Shown in pieces: positions 31,157 through 43,737 of a stretch of 64,000 nucleotides of DNA; the stretch's first letter is position 1; every line of letters starts with the position of its first letter. The notes under the pieces are model-generated. The model was not told the origin of the DNA. It worked only from the letters and a program-made list of their open reading frames with translations, and made no database searches. The stretch spans positions 1 through 64,000 of the forward strand of contig NZ_BCTU01000035.1 of NCBI RefSeq assembly GCF_001590925.1, written 5' to 3'. A program made the translations under genes and the position numbers. The DNA is from Serratia plymuthica NBRC 102599. GTDB taxonomy: Bacteria > Pseudomonadota > Gammaproteobacteria > Enterobacterales > Enterobacteriaceae.

Positions 31157-32090
31157 AACTGAAATGACACCACGTCCCCCGGCTATTTTTATCATGGGGC
31201 CGACCGCCTCCGGCAAAACCGCTCTGGCGATCGCGCTGCGTGAGCGCCTGCCTGTGGAACTGATCAGCGTGGATTCCGCTCTGATTTATCGCGGTATGGA
31301 TATCGGCACCGCCAAGCCGAGCGCCGAAGAGCTGGCGCAGGCGCCGCACCGGCTGATTGACATCCGCGATCCCGCAGAAGCCTACTCCGCAGCGGATTTT
31401 CGTGCCGACGCGTTGAAAGAGATGGCCGCGATTACCGCCGCAGGCCGCATCCCGCTGCTGGTGGGGGGCACCATGCTCTACTTCAAGGCGCTGTTGGAAG
31501 GATTATCGCCGCTGCCCTCCGCCGATCCGGCAGTGAGAGAACGCATCGAACAGCAGGCGGCTGAGCAGGGTTGGGACGTTTTACACCGTCAGTTACAAGA
31601 GATTGACCCGGTTGCGGCAATGAGAATTCATCCGAATGATCCGCAGAGACTGTCCAGAGCACTGGAAGTTTTTTTTATTTCGGGTAAAACTTTAACGGAA
31701 CTGACTAAAATTTCGGGTGAATCGTTACCGTATCATGTTCACCAATTTGCGATAGCGCCGACCAGCCGTGAGTTGATCCATCAACGAATCGAGCTGCGGT
31801 ACCATCAAATGTTGGCGGCAGGTTTTGAGACGGAAGCGCGTGCACTTTTTGCACGGGGTGATTTGCATACGGATTTGCCTTCCATTCGCTGTGTCGGTTA
31901 TCGCCAGATGTGGTCATATTTGTCTGGCGAAATTAGTTACGATGAGATGGTTTATCGTGGTATTTGCGCAACGCGTCAGTTGGCCAAGCGCCAAATGACC
32001 TGGTTACGGGGCTGGAACTCGGTACATTGGCTGGACAGCGAGAAGCCGGGAGAGGCTTTGGACTCGGTAATACAGGTTGTTAGTGCATAG
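31149..32090 (+). CDS. miaA: tRNA dimethylallyltransferase MiaA
   Basis: MiaA adds an isopentenyl group to A37 of tRNAs that read UNN codons, the first step of ms2i6A. The 313 residues contain the P-loop [11 protein letters not shown], the substrate loop [19 protein letters not shown] and [19 protein letters not shown]. The start ATG at 31149 overlaps mutL; a second in-frame ATG at 31164 is possible and no strong ribosome site decides between them. It is followed 114 bp later by hfq. Confidence 0.96.
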   Translation: MIETEMTPRPPAIFIMGPTASGKTALAIALRERLPVELISVDSALIYRGMDIGTAKPSAEELAQAPHRLIDIRDPAEAYSAADFRADALKEMAAITAAGRIPLLVGGTMLYFKALLEGLSPLPSADPAVRERIEQQAAEQGWDVLHRQLQEIDPVAAMRIHPNDPQRLSRALEVFFISGKTLTELTKISGESLPYHVHQFAIAPTSRELIHQRIELRYHQMLAAGFETEARALFARGDLHTDLPSIRCVGYRQMWSYLSGEISYDEMVYRGICATRQLAKRQMTWLRGWNSVHWLDSEKPGEALDSVIQVVSA

Positions 32091-32192
32091 GTTGAGTGAT
32101 TGTGTACAATTGATGAGTATTCAGCGCGCAAATTTTTTAGGTCGTTTATTTTAGAGCCGACAGGTTCTTAGTTACAAACAACAAGCAAATAA

Positions 32193-32513
<321 letters not shown>

Positions 32514-32611
32514 AGCGCGTTGCGAGTCAACCATGACGGGGAGCATAAGCAGCCATGGGCTGTTTATGTCCCCCAAACTCGCGGTATATGTCCGTTTGAG
32601 AGGTTGCACGC

Positions 32612-33892
32612 TTGTTTGACCGTTATGAAGCCGGTGAGCAGGCCGTCCTGGTTCATATCTATTTCTCGCAAGACAAAGATACGGAAGATCTCAGTGAGTT
32701 CGAATCCCTGGTGTCCTCCGCGGGGGTTGAAGCTTTGCAAGTGGTTACTGGTAGCCGCAAAGCCCCACATCCCAAGTACTTTGTCGGCGAAGGAAAGGCC
32801 GAAGAAATTGCAGATGCGGTAAAAGCCAGTGGCGCATCTGTTGTCCTGTTTGATCATTCCCTTTCCCCGGCGCAGGAGAGAAATCTTGAACGCCTGTGTG
32901 AATGCCGGGTGATCGATCGCACCGGGTTGATTCTAGACATCTTTGCCCAGCGTGCCCGTACCCATGAAGGTAAGCTGCAGGTAGAGCTGGCGCAGTTGCG
33001 TCATATCGCCACGCGTCTGGTTCGTGGCTGGACGCACCTTGAACGCCAAAAAGGGGGGATTGGCCTGCGCGGGCCGGGGGAAACCCAGTTAGAGACCGAC
33101 CGTCGTCTGTTACGCGACCGTATCAGCTTGATTTTACGCCGCCTGGAGCGGGTAGCCAAGCAGCGTGAACAGGGCCGACGTGCGCGTACCCGTGCTGAAG
33201 TGCCGACCGTATCGCTGGTGGGTTATACCAACGCCGGCAAATCTACCCTGTTTAACCGAATAACGTCTGCCGATGTGTATGCGGCGGACAAGCTATTTGC
33301 CACCCTGGATCCCACTCTGCGCCGTATTGACGTGGTGGACGTGGGCGATACCGTGTTGGCGGATACCGTAGGCTTTATCCGGCACCTGCCGCACGATCTG
33401 GTAGCCGCCTTCAAGGCGACGCTGCAGGAAACGCGCCAGGCGTCTCTGCTGTTACATGTAATCGACGCCGCGGATACTCGCGTCGATGAAAACATTGAAG
33501 CGGTAAACACCGTGCTGGCAGAGATTGAATCGGATGAGATCCCTACACTGTTAGTGATGAACAAAATAGATATGCTGGATGATTTTGTCCCGCGTATCGA
33601 CCGCAACGATGAAAACTTACCGATCCGGGTGTGGCTGTCCGCCGCCAGCGGTGAAGGTATCCCGTTGCTGTATCAGGCGTTGACGGAGCGCTTATCGGGG
33701 GAAATCGCGCAATATGAGCTGCGCTTACCGCCACAGGCAGGCCGTCTTCGTAGCCGTTTTTACCAGCTTCAGGCAATTGAGAAAGAGTGGAACGAAGAAG
33801 ACGGCAGCATCGGCATGGTGATTCGTATGCCAATTGTCGAATGGCGTCGCCTCTGTAAACAGGAACAGGACCTGATTAACTTTATAGTATGA
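32612..33892 (+). CDS. hflX: Ribosome-associated GTPase HflX
   Basis: HflX is an Obg-HflX family GTPase that splits stalled or heat-damaged 70S ribosomes. The 426 residues equal the E. coli length, with an N-terminal HflX domain (about 1-190) holding [19 protein letters not shown]. The GTPase domain has [11 protein letters not shown] (G1), DTVGFI (G3) and NKIDML (G4). The start is TTG at 32612, with GAGAGG upstream, as in E. coli hflX. It follows hfq by 98 bp and precedes hflK by 68 bp. Confidence 0.97.
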   Translation: MFDRYEAGEQAVLVHIYFSQDKDTEDLSEFESLVSSAGVEALQVVTGSRKAPHPKYFVGEGKAEEIADAVKASGASVVLFDHSLSPAQERNLERLCECRVIDRTGLILDIFAQRARTHEGKLQVELAQLRHIATRLVRGWTHLERQKGGIGLRGPGETQLETDRRLLRDRISLILRRLERVAKQREQGRRARTRAEVPTVSLVGYTNAGKSTLFNRITSADVYAADKLFATLDPTLRRIDVVDVGDTVLADTVGFIRHLPHDLVAAFKATLQETRQASLLLHVIDAADTRVDENIEAVNTVLAEIESDEIPTLLVMNKIDMLDDFVPRIDRNDENLPIRVWLSAASGEGIPLLYQALTERLSGEIAQYELRLPPQAGRLRSRFYQLQAIEKEWNEEDGSIGMVIRMPIVEWRRLCKQEQDLINFIV

Positions 33893-33960
33893 TCATATCC
33901 TGTTACATTTGAGCTTCGCGTAAGCCTGAAGTACCCAATCACAGAATATGGAGCTAAAAC

Positions 33961-35220
33961 ATGGCGTGGAATCAGCCCGGTAATAACGGACAGGACCGCG
34001 ACCCGTGGGGGAGCAGCAATAATAATGGCGGCAACTCTGGCGGTAACAATAAAGGCGGTCGCGAGCAAGGACCTCCTGATTTGGACGATATCTTCCGCAA
34101 GCTGAGCAAAAAACTGAGCGGCTTGGGCGGGGGCAAAGGTTCCAACAGCAATAACGGTGGCGGCACCGGTACCTCAGGTCCGGGTTTCAGCAGCCGTATT
34201 ATCGGCATTGCTGCAGTTGCGGTGGTGGTGATTTGGGCCGCCAGCGGCTTCTACACCATCAAAGAAGCCGAACGCGGCGTAGTCACCCGTTTTGGCAAGT
34301 TCAGCCACCTGGTGCAACCGGGTCTGAACTGGAAGCCGACCTTCATCGACGAAGTTCGTCCGGTCAACGTGGAGTCCGTGCGTGAACTGGCGGCTTCCGG
34401 CGTGATGCTGACTTCCGATGAGAACGTGGTGCGCGTGGAAATGAACGTGCAGTACCGCGTGACCAACCCGGAAGCGTATCTGTTCAGCGTGACCAGTGCC
34501 GACGACAGCTTAAGCCAGGCCACCGACAGTGCCCTGCGTGGCGTTATCGGTAAGTACACCATGGACAAGATCCTGACCGAAGGCCGTACTATCGTACGTA
34601 GCGATACCCAACGCGTGCTGGAAGAGACCATTCGTCCGTACAACATGGGGATCACGCTGCTGGACGTCAACTTCCAGGCAGCCCGTCCGCCGGAAGAGGT
34701 GAAAGCCGCATTTGACGATGCGATTGCCGCGCGTGAGAACGAGCAGCAGTACATCCGTGAGGCAGAAGCTTACGCCAACGAAGTGCAGCCACGTGCTAAC
34801 GGCCAGGCGCAGCGTCTGTTGGAAGATGCCAAGGCGTATAAAGATCGTACCGTCCTGGAAGCTCAGGGTGAGGTAGCGCGCTTTGCCAAACTGTTGCCGG
34901 AATACAAGTCCGCACCGGAAATTACCCGTGAGCGTCTGTATATCGAAACCATGGAAAAAGTCCTGAGCCACACCCGCAAGGTGCTGGTCAATGACAAAGG
35001 CAACAATCTGATGGTGTTACCGCTTGAGCAAATGCTGCGTGGCCCGGCCGGCACGGCGGGTGAAGGCAATAAAGACACCAGCCTGATTCGTCTCAACCCC
35101 GCTCCGTCCGCCAGCAGCGGCGCCAGCTCGAACAGCCAGCGTAGCAACAGCGGCTCGGTCATGGACCAACGCCGGGCGAATGCGCAGCGTGACGACACCA
35201 CTCGCGTAGGGAGAGAATAA
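33961..35220 (+). CDS. hflK: FtsH protease regulator HflK
   Basis: HflK forms, with HflC, a large SPFH-family cage around the membrane protease FtsH and limits access of its substrates. The 419 residues have a Gly/Asn/Ser-rich N-terminal cytoplasmic stretch (about 1-75), one membrane helix (about 80-100) and the SPFH domain. The C-terminal end is again low-complexity Ser/Asn/Gln. GGAG precedes the ATG. Only 3 bp separate it from hflC. Confidence 0.97.
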   Translation: MAWNQPGNNGQDRDPWGSSNNNGGNSGGNNKGGREQGPPDLDDIFRKLSKKLSGLGGGKGSNSNNGGGTGTSGPGFSSRIIGIAAVAVVVIWAASGFYTIKEAERGVVTRFGKFSHLVQPGLNWKPTFIDEVRPVNVESVRELAASGVMLTSDENVVRVEMNVQYRVTNPEAYLFSVTSADDSLSQATDSALRGVIGKYTMDKILTEGRTIVRSDTQRVLEETIRPYNMGITLLDVNFQAARPPEEVKAAFDDAIAARENEQQYIREAEAYANEVQPRANGQAQRLLEDAKAYKDRTVLEAQGEVARFAKLLPEYKSAPEITRERLYIETMEKVLSHTRKVLVNDKGNNLMVLPLEQMLRGPAGTAGEGNKDTSLIRLNPAPSASSGASSNSQRSNSGSVMDQRRANAQRDDTTRVGRE

Positions 35221-35223
35221 TCA

Positions 35224-36231
35224 ATGCGTAAGTCTTTTATAGTTATCGTCCTTGCGGTGCTGGTGGCGCTGTACGCATCTCTGTTCGTGGTGCAGGAAGG
35301 CCAGCGCGGCATCGTGCTGCGTTTCGGCAAGGTACTGCGTGACAGCGACAACAAACCGCTGGTGTATGCGCCGGGTCTGCACTTCAAGATCCCGTTTATC
35401 GAATCAGTGAAAACGCTGGACGCGCGTATCCAGACCATGGACAACCAGGCTGACCGCTTCGTAACCAGCGAGAAGAAAGACCTGATCGTCGATTCTTACC
35501 TGAAATGGCGTATCAGCGATTTCAGCCGTTACTATCTGGCAACCGGCGGCGGTGACGTTTCACAAGCCGAAGTGTTGTTGAAACGTAAATTCAGTGACCG
35601 TCTGCGTTCCGAGATTGGTCGTCTGGATGTGAAAGACATCGTGACCGATTCGCGCGGCAAGCTGATGTCTGACGTACGTGACGCGCTGAACACCGGTACC
35701 GTCGGTGATGGCGAAGAAGTGGTGACTACTGAAGCTGATGATGCCATTGCTTCCGCGGCGGCTCGCGTTGAGAAGGAAACCACCGGCAATCTGCCGAAGG
35801 TTAACCCGAACAGCATGGCTGCACTGGGTATTGAAGTGATCGACGTGCGTATCAAGCAGATCAACCTGCCGGCTGAAGTGTCTGACGCAATCTACCAGCG
35901 TATGCGCGCCGAGCGTGAAGCGGTAGCTCGTCGTCACCGTTCACAAGGCCAGGAAGAAGCTGAGAAGCTGCGCGCAACGGCGGACTACGAAGTGACCCGT
36001 ACGTTGGCGGAAGCCGAGCGTACGGCGCGTATCACCCGTGGTGATGGCGATGCCGAAGCGGCCAAACTGTTTGCTGCCGCATTCAGCCAGGATCCGGACT
36101 TCTATGCCTTTATCCGTAGCCTGCGTGCTTATGAAACCAGTTTCAGCAGCAACAACCAGGACGTGATGGTACTGAGCCCGGACAGCGATTTCTTCCGCTA
36201 CATGAAGTCGCCTGATTCCACGCGTAAGTAA
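35224..36231 (+). CDS. hflC: FtsH protease regulator HflC
   Basis: HflC is the partner of HflK in the SPFH cage that modulates FtsH. The 335 residues begin with one membrane helix (about 5-22, SFIVIVLAVLVALYASLFVV) followed by the SPFH domain with EGQRGIVLRFGKV. A helical region ARRHRSQGQEEAEKLRATAD forms the wall of the cage. The gene is tightly coupled to hflK and is closed by a terminator at 36253-36284. Confidence 0.97.
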   Translation: MRKSFIVIVLAVLVALYASLFVVQEGQRGIVLRFGKVLRDSDNKPLVYAPGLHFKIPFIESVKTLDARIQTMDNQADRFVTSEKKDLIVDSYLKWRISDFSRYYLATGGGDVSQAEVLLKRKFSDRLRSEIGRLDVKDIVTDSRGKLMSDVRDALNTGTVGDGEEVVTTEADDAIASAAARVEKETTGNLPKVNPNSMAALGIEVIDVRIKQINLPAEVSDAIYQRMRAEREAVARRHRSQGQEEAEKLRATADYEVTRTLAEAERTARITRGDGDAEAAKLFAAAFSQDPDFYAFIRSLRAYETSFSSNNQDVMVLSPDSDFFRYMKSPDSTRK

Positions 36232-36252
36232 CAGCGACAGGTAAATTATTGG

Positions 36253-36284
36253 GGGCCCGTTTAATCGCGGGCCCTTTCTTTTTT
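36253..36284 (+). terminator. Terminator after hflC
   Basis: The 7-bp stem GGGCCCG / CGGGCCC with an eight-base loop is followed by TTTCTTTTTT. It closes the hfl operon 21 bp after the hflC stop, although yjeT starts only 10 bp later. Confidence 0.9.
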
Positions 36285-36294
36285 GGGGTGAGGC

Positions 36295-36495
36295 ATGAAT
36301 TCAACGATTTGGCTGGCGCTTGGGCTGGTGTTGGTGCTGGAAGGGCTGGGGCCAATGCTGTTTCCACAGGCCTGGCGTAAAATGATACTGGCGATGACCC
36401 AGTTGCCTGACGCTACGCTGCGGCGATTTGGCGGTGGAATAGTGGTTGCGGGCTGCGTGATCTACTACATGTTGCGTAGCCGCGCGGGGGTTTAA
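36295..36495 (+). CDS. yjeT: DUF2065 membrane protein YjeT
   Basis: A 66-residue protein of unknown function with two membrane helices separated by a short polar loop. The conserved motif is LEGLGPMLFPQAWRKMI between the helices, followed by LRRFGGGIVVAG. It matches E. coli YjeT and is found in the same place, between hflC and purA. GGGGTGAGGC precedes the ATG. The terminator just before it suggests lower expression than hflC or a separate promoter. Confidence 0.9.
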   Translation: MNSTIWLALGLVLVLEGLGPMLFPQAWRKMILAMTQLPDATLRRFGGGIVVAGCVIYYMLRSRAGV

Positions 36496-36512
36496 AGTTT
36501 AGTCTAAAAAAG

Positions 36513-36522
36513 ACGCAATCGT

Positions 36523-36528
<6 letters not shown>
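36513..36528 (+). promoter_or_regulatory. Putative PurR operator upstream of purA
   Basis: ACGCAATCGTGTGCTG matches the PurR box ACGCAAACGTTTTCGT at about 11 of 16 positions, with the conserved ACGCAA and central CGT intact. E. coli purA is known to be under PurR control. The box lies 73 bp before the start codon and overlaps the first GTGCTGAAA repeat. Confidence 0.45.
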
Positions 36529-37900
<1,372 letters not shown>

Positions 37901-37920
37901 TCCGGCTTTGCTACACCAAA

Positions 37921-37951
37921 ACAAACCGGGCATGTCCCGGTTTGTTTTTAT
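37921..37951 (+). terminator. Terminator after purA
   Basis: ACAAACCGGG / CCCGGTTTGT with a five-base loop and a T-rich tail, 20 bp after the purA stop codon. Confidence 0.93.
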
Positions 37952-38133
37952 CATTATTCTCCCCGATTGCGGTTTCACGTCAAAAAATCCTTTCTTTAAC
38001 CCGCTCCAGAGCCTGAGATACGCTAAATAATTAGCGGCGAACTCTCCGGCTGGTTTATTATCCAATAAGTAATCTTTTGAATAATGCCGAAAATCGGCTT
38101 GTCAGACGGGTAGAAAGAGACCCAGAGGTAGAT

Positions 38134-38559
38134 GTGCAGTTAACAAGTTTTACTGATTACGGCCTGCGGGCGTTGATCTACATGGCCTCGCTGCCACCGG
38201 ACAAAATGACCAGCATTTCGGAAGTTACCGAAGTCTATGGCGTGTCCCGTAACCATATGGTGAAGATCATCAATCAGTTAAGCCGGGTTGGGTTTGTGAC
38301 CGCAGTGCGCGGAAAGAACGGTGGCATCCGTTTGGGCAAACCGGCCGAAACCATTCGCCTCGGCGACGTGGTAAGAGCGCTGGAGCCGCTCTCGTTGGTT
38401 AACTGCAACAGTGATTTTTGCCACATAACCCCTGCCTGCCGCCTGAAGCAGGTGCTGCACCAGGGCGTACAGAATTTCCTTGAAGAGCTGGATAGCCACA
38501 CGCTGGCCGATATGGTCGAAGACAATCCACCCCTCTACAAGCTATTGCTTGTCGAATAA
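38134..38559 (+). CDS. nsrR: Nitric oxide-sensing repressor NsrR
   Basis: NsrR is an Rrf2-family repressor whose iron-sulfur cluster reacts with nitric oxide, releasing repression of NO-detoxifying genes. The 141 residues have a winged helix (about 1-70) with [20 protein letters not shown] and the three cluster cysteines Cys91, Cys96 and Cys102 in [12 protein letters not shown]. The start is a GTG at 38134 with AGAGG upstream, giving the E. coli length; the frame continues to 38077 without need. It precedes rnr by 59 bp and a consensus operator for it lies in front of ytfE. Confidence 0.97.
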   Translation: MQLTSFTDYGLRALIYMASLPPDKMTSISEVTEVYGVSRNHMVKIINQLSRVGFVTAVRGKNGGIRLGKPAETIRLGDVVRALEPLSLVNCNSDFCHITPACRLKQVLHQGVQNFLEELDSHTLADMVEDNPPLYKLLLVE

Positions 38560-38618
38560 AGCGTCGCTGAGAAGACAAGGCTCAGCGGCACCCTGCTGAT
38601 GACAACGGAGGAACCGCA

Positions 38619-41114
38619 ATGTCACAAGATCCATTCCTGGAACGAGAAGCAGAAAAATATGAGTCCCCAATCCCGAGCCGTGAATTCATTCTGGCCCATC
38701 TGGCGAAAAGAGAAACGCCAGCCAGTCGCGAAGAGCTGGCCAAAGAGCTGGATTTAACCGGTGAAGAGGCGCTAGAAGCGTTACGTCGTCGTCTGCGCGC
38801 GATGGAGCGTGACGGTCAATTGATATTTACTCGCCGCCAGTGCTATGCGCTGCCGGAACGTCTGGATCTGCTGCGCGGTACCGTAATCGGTCATCGCGAC
38901 GGTTTTGGTTTCCTGCGTATTGAAGGCAGCAAAGACGACCTGTATTTGTCGGCTGAGCAGATGAAAATGGCGATCCACGGCGATGTGGTGCTGGCGCAAG
39001 CGATGGCTGCCGACCGTAAGGGCCGCCGTGAAGCGCGTATCGTGCGCGTTTTGGTGCCGAAAACCAGTCAAATCGTCGGCCGCTTCTTTATGGACGCGGG
39101 TACCGGCTTTGTGGTGCCGGACGACAGCCGCCTCAGCTTTGATATCCTGATCCCCGCCGAGGCCGTCAGCGGTGCGCGCATGGGCTTTATGGTGGTGGTT
39201 GAACTGACTCAACGCCCGACCCGTCGCACCAAGGCGGTAGGCAAGATTGTTGAGATCCTCGGCGATAAAATGGGCACCAGCATGGCGGTGGACATCGCAC
39301 TGCGTACCCATGAGATCCCGCATGTCTGGCCGCCGCAGGTGGAAAAACAGGTTGCCGATCTCAGCGAGCAGGTACCCGAGGCCGCCAAGAAAGGCCGTGT
39401 TGACCTGCGTCAGCTGCCGCTGGTAACCATTGACGGCGAAGACGCGCGCGACTTCGATGATGCCGTCTACTGCGAGAAAAAACGCGGCGGTGGCTGGCGC
39501 CTGTGGGTAGCCATCGCCGATGTCAGCTACTACGTGCGCCCGCGTACCGCGCTGGATGACGAAGCGCGCAACCGTGGCACCTCGGTGTACTTCCCGTCGG
39601 AGGTTATCCCGATGCTGCCGGAAGTACTTTCCAACGGCCTGTGCTCGTTGAACCCGCAGGTTGATCGTCTGTGTATGGTGTGTGAGATGACCATCTCCGC
39701 CCAGGGCCGCCTGTCGACGTCCAAATTCTATGAAGCGGTGATGAGCTCCCATGCCCGCTTAACCTACAATAAAGTCTGGCACATTCTGCAGGGCGATGAG
39801 GAGCTGCGTGAGCATTATCACCCGCTGGTCAAGCACCTTCAGGAACTGCACACCATGTACAAGGTGTTGGATCAGGCGCGCGCCGAACGTGGCGGCATCG
39901 CCTTCGAAACCGAAGAAGCCAAGTTTATCTTCAACGCCGAACGTCGTATTGAGCGCGTTGAGCCAACGGTACGCAACGACGCGCACAAGCTGATCGAAGA
40001 GTGCATGATCATGGCGAACGTCGCCGCTGCACGCTTTGTCGAGAAGCATAACGAGCCGGCACTGTTCCGCGTGCACGATCGCCCAAGCGACGATCACATT
40101 ACCGCACTGCGCAGCGTGCTGGGTGAACTGGGCCTGACGCTGGGCGGCGGTAACAAACCGCAGCCGAAGGACTACGCCACCCTGATGGATGAAGTGGCCG
40201 AGCGCCCTGACCGCGAAATGCTGCAAACCATGCTGCTGCGTTCGATGAAACAGGCGATCTACGATCCGGAAAACCGCGGGCACTTTGGCCTAGCACTGGC
40301 CTCTTATGGCCACTTTACCTCGCCAATTCGCCGCTATCCGGACCTGGCGCTGCACCGCGCGATCAAATATCTGCTGGCTAAAGAGCACGGTCAGCCGAAA
40401 GAGCGCTGGACGCCGACCGGCGGCTGGCACAGCGAGTTTGAAGAAATGCTGCAGCTCGGCGAACACTGCTCGATGACCGAACGCCGCGCTGACGAAGCGA
40501 CGCGTAACGTTGCCGACTGGCTGAAATGCGACTTTATGCAGGATCACGTCGGTGAAGTGTTTAGCGGCATTATCGCCAGCGTAACCGGCTTCGGCTTCTT
40601 CGTGCGCCTGAACGATCTGTTCATCGACGGTCTGGTGCACGTCTCAACGCTGGATAACGATTATTATCGTTACGATAATATCGGCCAGCGCCTGATCGGC
40701 GAATCCTCGGGCATGGTTTATCGCTTGGGTGATACGGTGGAGATCCGCGTTGAAGCGGTGCATATGGACGAGCGCAAGATTGATTTTGCCCTGGTCTCCA
40801 GCACCCGCAAACCGCGCGGCGAAGGTAAAACCGAACGCGATCGCGCCAAGAACGGCGGCCAACGCACCTTGCGTGACGGTGCCGGTGCAGGCCGCGCCCC
40901 GGCATCGCAGCGCAACAAGCGACGTGGTGGCAAGCCACCGGCCAACTTTGAGCCGGACAGCGCCTTCCGCAAAAAAGACGACGCCAAACCGGCTGACCAG
41001 GTGAAGAAAGACAAAAAGGCGAAAGCCAAGAAAGCGTCTGACAAAACCCGGAAAATAGCGGCGGCCACCAAGGCCAAGCGCGCCGGCAAGAAGAAAGGTG
41101 CTGAGCAGGCTTAA
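38619..41114 (+). CDS. rnr: Exoribonuclease R (RNase R)
   Basis: RNase R degrades structured RNA 3' to 5', including rRNA fragments and mRNA tagged by trans-translation. The 831 residues contain an N-terminal helix-turn-helix region, two cold-shock domains (about 85-230) and the RNB catalytic domain (about 260-590) with [12 protein letters not shown] and the catalytic acidic residues. An S1 domain (about 643-725) and a lysine-rich tail (about 740-831) follow. GGAGGAACC precedes the ATG. It lies between nsrR and rlmB. Confidence 0.97.
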   Translation: MSQDPFLEREAEKYESPIPSREFILAHLAKRETPASREELAKELDLTGEEALEALRRRLRAMERDGQLIFTRRQCYALPERLDLLRGTVIGHRDGFGFLRIEGSKDDLYLSAEQMKMAIHGDVVLAQAMAADRKGRREARIVRVLVPKTSQIVGRFFMDAGTGFVVPDDSRLSFDILIPAEAVSGARMGFMVVVELTQRPTRRTKAVGKIVEILGDKMGTSMAVDIALRTHEIPHVWPPQVEKQVADLSEQVPEAAKKGRVDLRQLPLVTIDGEDARDFDDAVYCEKKRGGGWRLWVAIADVSYYVRPRTALDDEARNRGTSVYFPSEVIPMLPEVLSNGLCSLNPQVDRLCMVCEMTISAQGRLSTSKFYEAVMSSHARLTYNKVWHILQGDEELREHYHPLVKHLQELHTMYKVLDQARAERGGIAFETEEAKFIFNAERRIERVEPTVRNDAHKLIEECMIMANVAAARFVEKHNEPALFRVHDRPSDDHITALRSVLGELGLTLGGGNKPQPKDYATLMDEVAERPDREMLQTMLLRSMKQAIYDPENRGHFGLALASYGHFTSPIRRYPDLALHRAIKYLLAKEHGQPKERWTPTGGWHSEFEEMLQLGEHCSMTERRADEATRNVADWLKCDFMQDHVGEVFSGIIASVTGFGFFVRLNDLFIDGLVHVSTLDNDYYRYDNIGQRLIGESSGMVYRLGDTVEIRVEAVHMDERKIDFALVSSTRKPRGEGKTERDRAKNGGQRTLRDGAGAGRAPASQRNKRRGGKPPANFEPDSAFRKKDDAKPADQVKKDKKAKAKKASDKTRKIAAATKAKRAGKKKGAEQA

Positions 41115-41173
41115 TCTGCCGCACGTTATTATCACCGGCAGGCATTTGCCAGCCGCACAGTAAAAAGAGCATC

Positions 41174-41905
41174 ATGAGCGAAATTATTTACGGCATCCAT
41201 GCCGTCAAAGCCCTGTTAGATAACGATCCGCAGCGCTTCCTGGAAGTGTTTATTCTGAAAGGGCGCGACGATCGCCGGCTGCAACCGCTGATCGCCGAGC
41301 TGGAAGCGACCGGCATTGTTATCCAGGTGGCGAACCGTCAGTGGCTGGATGAGAAAGTCGAGGGCGCAGTACATCAGGGCATCATCGCCCGGGTGCGCGA
41401 AGGGCGTCAGTATCAGGAAAACGATTTGCCTGGCCTGCTCGAAGGCATAGACACGCCATTCCTGCTGGTGCTGGACGGCGTGACCGACCCGCACAACCTC
41501 GGCGCCTGCCTGCGCAGCGCGGATGCGGCCGGCGTGCATGCGGTCATCGTCCCGCGCGATCGTTCCGCCCAGTTGAACGCGACCGCCAAGAAAGTGGCCT
41601 GCGGCGCGGCGGAAAATGTTCCGCTGATCCGCGTTACCAACCTGGCGCGTACCCTACGTTTGCTGCAGGAAATGAACGTCTGGGTCGTCGGCACCGCCGG
41701 CGAAGCCGACCATACGCTGTTCCAGAGCAAAATGACCGGCCCAATGGCGTTGGTGATGGGGGCTGAAGGCGAAGGCATGCGCCGCCTGACCCGCGAACAC
41801 TGCGATGAGCTGATCAGCATCCCGATGGCGGGGACGGTTTCTTCTCTGAACGTCTCTGTCGCCACCGGCATCTGTTTGTTCGAAGCGGTGCGCCAGCGCA
41901 GCTGA
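41174..41905 (+). CDS. rlmB: 23S rRNA (guanosine-2'-O)-methyltransferase RlmB
   Basis: RlmB methylates the 2'-O of G2251 in the P-loop of 23S rRNA. The 243 residues equal the E. coli length. The N-terminal substrate-binding domain is followed by a SPOUT domain whose knot motifs are [35 protein letters not shown] and [15 protein letters not shown]. It follows rnr by 59 bp and is probably part of an nsrR-rnr-rlmB transcript. Confidence 0.97.
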   Translation: MSEIIYGIHAVKALLDNDPQRFLEVFILKGRDDRRLQPLIAELEATGIVIQVANRQWLDEKVEGAVHQGIIARVREGRQYQENDLPGLLEGIDTPFLLVLDGVTDPHNLGACLRSADAAGVHAVIVPRDRSAQLNATAKKVACGAAENVPLIRVTNLARTLRLLQEMNVWVVGTAGEADHTLFQSKMTGPMALVMGAEGEGMRRLTREHCDELISIPMAGTVSSLNVSVATGICLFEAVRQRS

Positions 41906-41912
41906 TTTATCC

Positions 41913-41934
41913 ACGGGGGCGCTTGCGCCTCCGT
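41913..41934 (+). terminator. Hairpin after rlmB
   Basis: ACGGGGGCGC pairs with GCGCCTCCGT around a two- to four-base loop, followed by CAATTT. It lies seven bases past the rlmB stop and probably ends that transcript. Confidence 0.6.
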
Positions 41935-42021
41935 CAATTTCCCACCTTGTGATCCCACCTCCGGCAAAAATCCCCCTTGTGACCATAATTACTCCTGAAG
42001 CCTTTATCAGGGAGCAAGCCG

Positions 42022-43650
42022 ATGGTCTGGACAACGCATACCGTTTTCAATCAACCCAAGCCGCTGGGCAACAGCAATCTGTTCCTGTCTGATACGTCGC
42101 TGCATGAGGCGGTACAGCGCGAGCAGGCTGGCTGGGACACCGACGTACTGGCCTCGCTGGGCCAACAGCTGGGTACCCAGGAATCGCTGGAACTGGGGCG
42201 ACTCGCCAACGCCAATCCCCCTGAACTGCTGCGCTATGATGCCACCGGGCAGCGCCTGGACGACGTTCGTTTCCATCCCGCCTGGCATATTTTGATGCAG
42301 GGGCTGATCGCCAACCGGGTGCATAACCTGCCGTGGCAGGAGGATGCCCGTATCGGTGCGTTCGTAGCGCGTGCCGCGCGCTTTGTGCTGCATGCACAAG
42401 TGGAAGCCGGCACCTTATGCCCAGTGACGATGACCTTTGGCGCTATTCCTCTGCTGCGACGCTTGCTGCCGTCAGAATTTCAATCCTGGCTGTCGCCGCT
42501 GCTTTCCGACCGCTACGATGCGCATTTGTCCCCGGGTGGGCAAAAGCGTGGTTTGCTGATTGGTATGGGAATGACCGAAAAGCAGGGAGGATCCGACGTG
42601 CTGAGCAATACCACCACCGCCACCCCGTTAACTGCTCGCGGTTCTGGGGAAGCGTACCGGTTGGTGGGGCACAAATGGTTCTTCTCGGTGCCGCAAAGTG
42701 ATGCGCATCTGGTGTTGGCGCAGACCGAAGGCGGCCTGTCCTGCTTCTTCCTGCCGCGTATTTTGCCCGACGGTACGCGCAATGCTATACGGCTGGAACG
42801 GTTGAAAGATAAGCTGGGCAACCGTTCCAACGCCAGCAGCGAGGTGGAGTTCCAGGATGCCACTGCCTGGCTGCTGGGTGAGGAAGGGGATGGTGTGCGG
42901 CATATCCTTAAAATGGGGGGGCTGACGCGCTTTGACTGCGCGCTGGGCAGCCACGGCTTGATGCGTCGCGCGTTATCGGTAGCCTTGTACCATACCCTGC
43001 AGCGGCAGGCATTTGGCAAGACGCTTATCGAACACCCGATGATGCGTCAGGTATTGGGACGTATGGCGTTGCGGCTGGAAGGGCAGACGGCGGCGCTGAT
43101 GCGCCTGGCTCGGGCTTATGACAGCGCCGACGATCCTCTTGAGCAGGCATTGTGTAGGGTACTGACTCCGGCGGCGAAGTTTGAGGTCTGCCGACAAGGG
43201 ATCCCTTTTGTGGGAGAGGCCATGGAGGCGTTGGGGGGCCTGGGGTATTGCGAAGAGAGTGAACTGCCGCGACTCTATCGTGAAATGCCGGTGAACAGCA
43301 TCTGGGAAGGTTCCGGCAACATTATGTGCCTGGACGTGATGCGAGCCTGGGGAAGATTACCGGTGGTACAGGAAGCGCTGGAGCGTGAATTTGGTGAGGT
43401 GAAGGGACAGAATCGACATTTTGACCTCCAGTGGCGACGCCTGAGCCAACTGATGCGTAAACCCCATGAAGAACAGGGGCGGGCGGTCACCAGCACGTTA
43501 TTCAATTTGTTCGTGGCGGCACAGCTTCTGCGCTACAGTTCACCACCGTTGGCGGAAGCCTGGTGTCAAATGACGCTCGACGCCCGTGGCGAACGGATAC
43601 TGCCTGATCGGTTGTGCGATATGCTGTTTGCCAGAGCGATGGGCGGCTAG
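42022..43650 (+). CDS. aidB: Acyl-CoA dehydrogenase-like protein AidB
   Basis: AidB is a flavoprotein of the acyl-CoA dehydrogenase fold induced by alkylating agents in E. coli, where it binds DNA and is proposed to protect promoters from alkylation. The 542 residues include the FAD-contact loop MGMTEKQGGSDV, the stretch LTRFDCALGSHGLMRRAL and the C-terminal helical part. Substrate and reaction are unknown. CAGGGAGCAAGCC precedes the ATG. In E. coli several yjf genes lie between rlmB and aidB; here they are adjacent. Confidence 0.95.
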   Translation: MVWTTHTVFNQPKPLGNSNLFLSDTSLHEAVQREQAGWDTDVLASLGQQLGTQESLELGRLANANPPELLRYDATGQRLDDVRFHPAWHILMQGLIANRVHNLPWQEDARIGAFVARAARFVLHAQVEAGTLCPVTMTFGAIPLLRRLLPSEFQSWLSPLLSDRYDAHLSPGGQKRGLLIGMGMTEKQGGSDVLSNTTTATPLTARGSGEAYRLVGHKWFFSVPQSDAHLVLAQTEGGLSCFFLPRILPDGTRNAIRLERLKDKLGNRSNASSEVEFQDATAWLLGEEGDGVRHILKMGGLTRFDCALGSHGLMRRALSVALYHTLQRQAFGKTLIEHPMMRQVLGRMALRLEGQTAALMRLARAYDSADDPLEQALCRVLTPAAKFEVCRQGIPFVGEAMEALGGLGYCEESELPRLYREMPVNSIWEGSGNIMCLDVMRAWGRLPVVQEALEREFGEVKGQNRHFDLQWRRLSQLMRKPHEEQGRAVTSTLFNLFVAAQLLRYSSPPLAEAWCQMTLDARGERILPDRLCDMLFARAMGG

Positions 43651-43737
43651 GGAAAACAGTGGCGTCGCAACAGAAAAAGCTTTTTAATTCAGCACTTGAC
43701 CCGTAAGGGATACTGACCTCTGACCAGGAAACATGAC

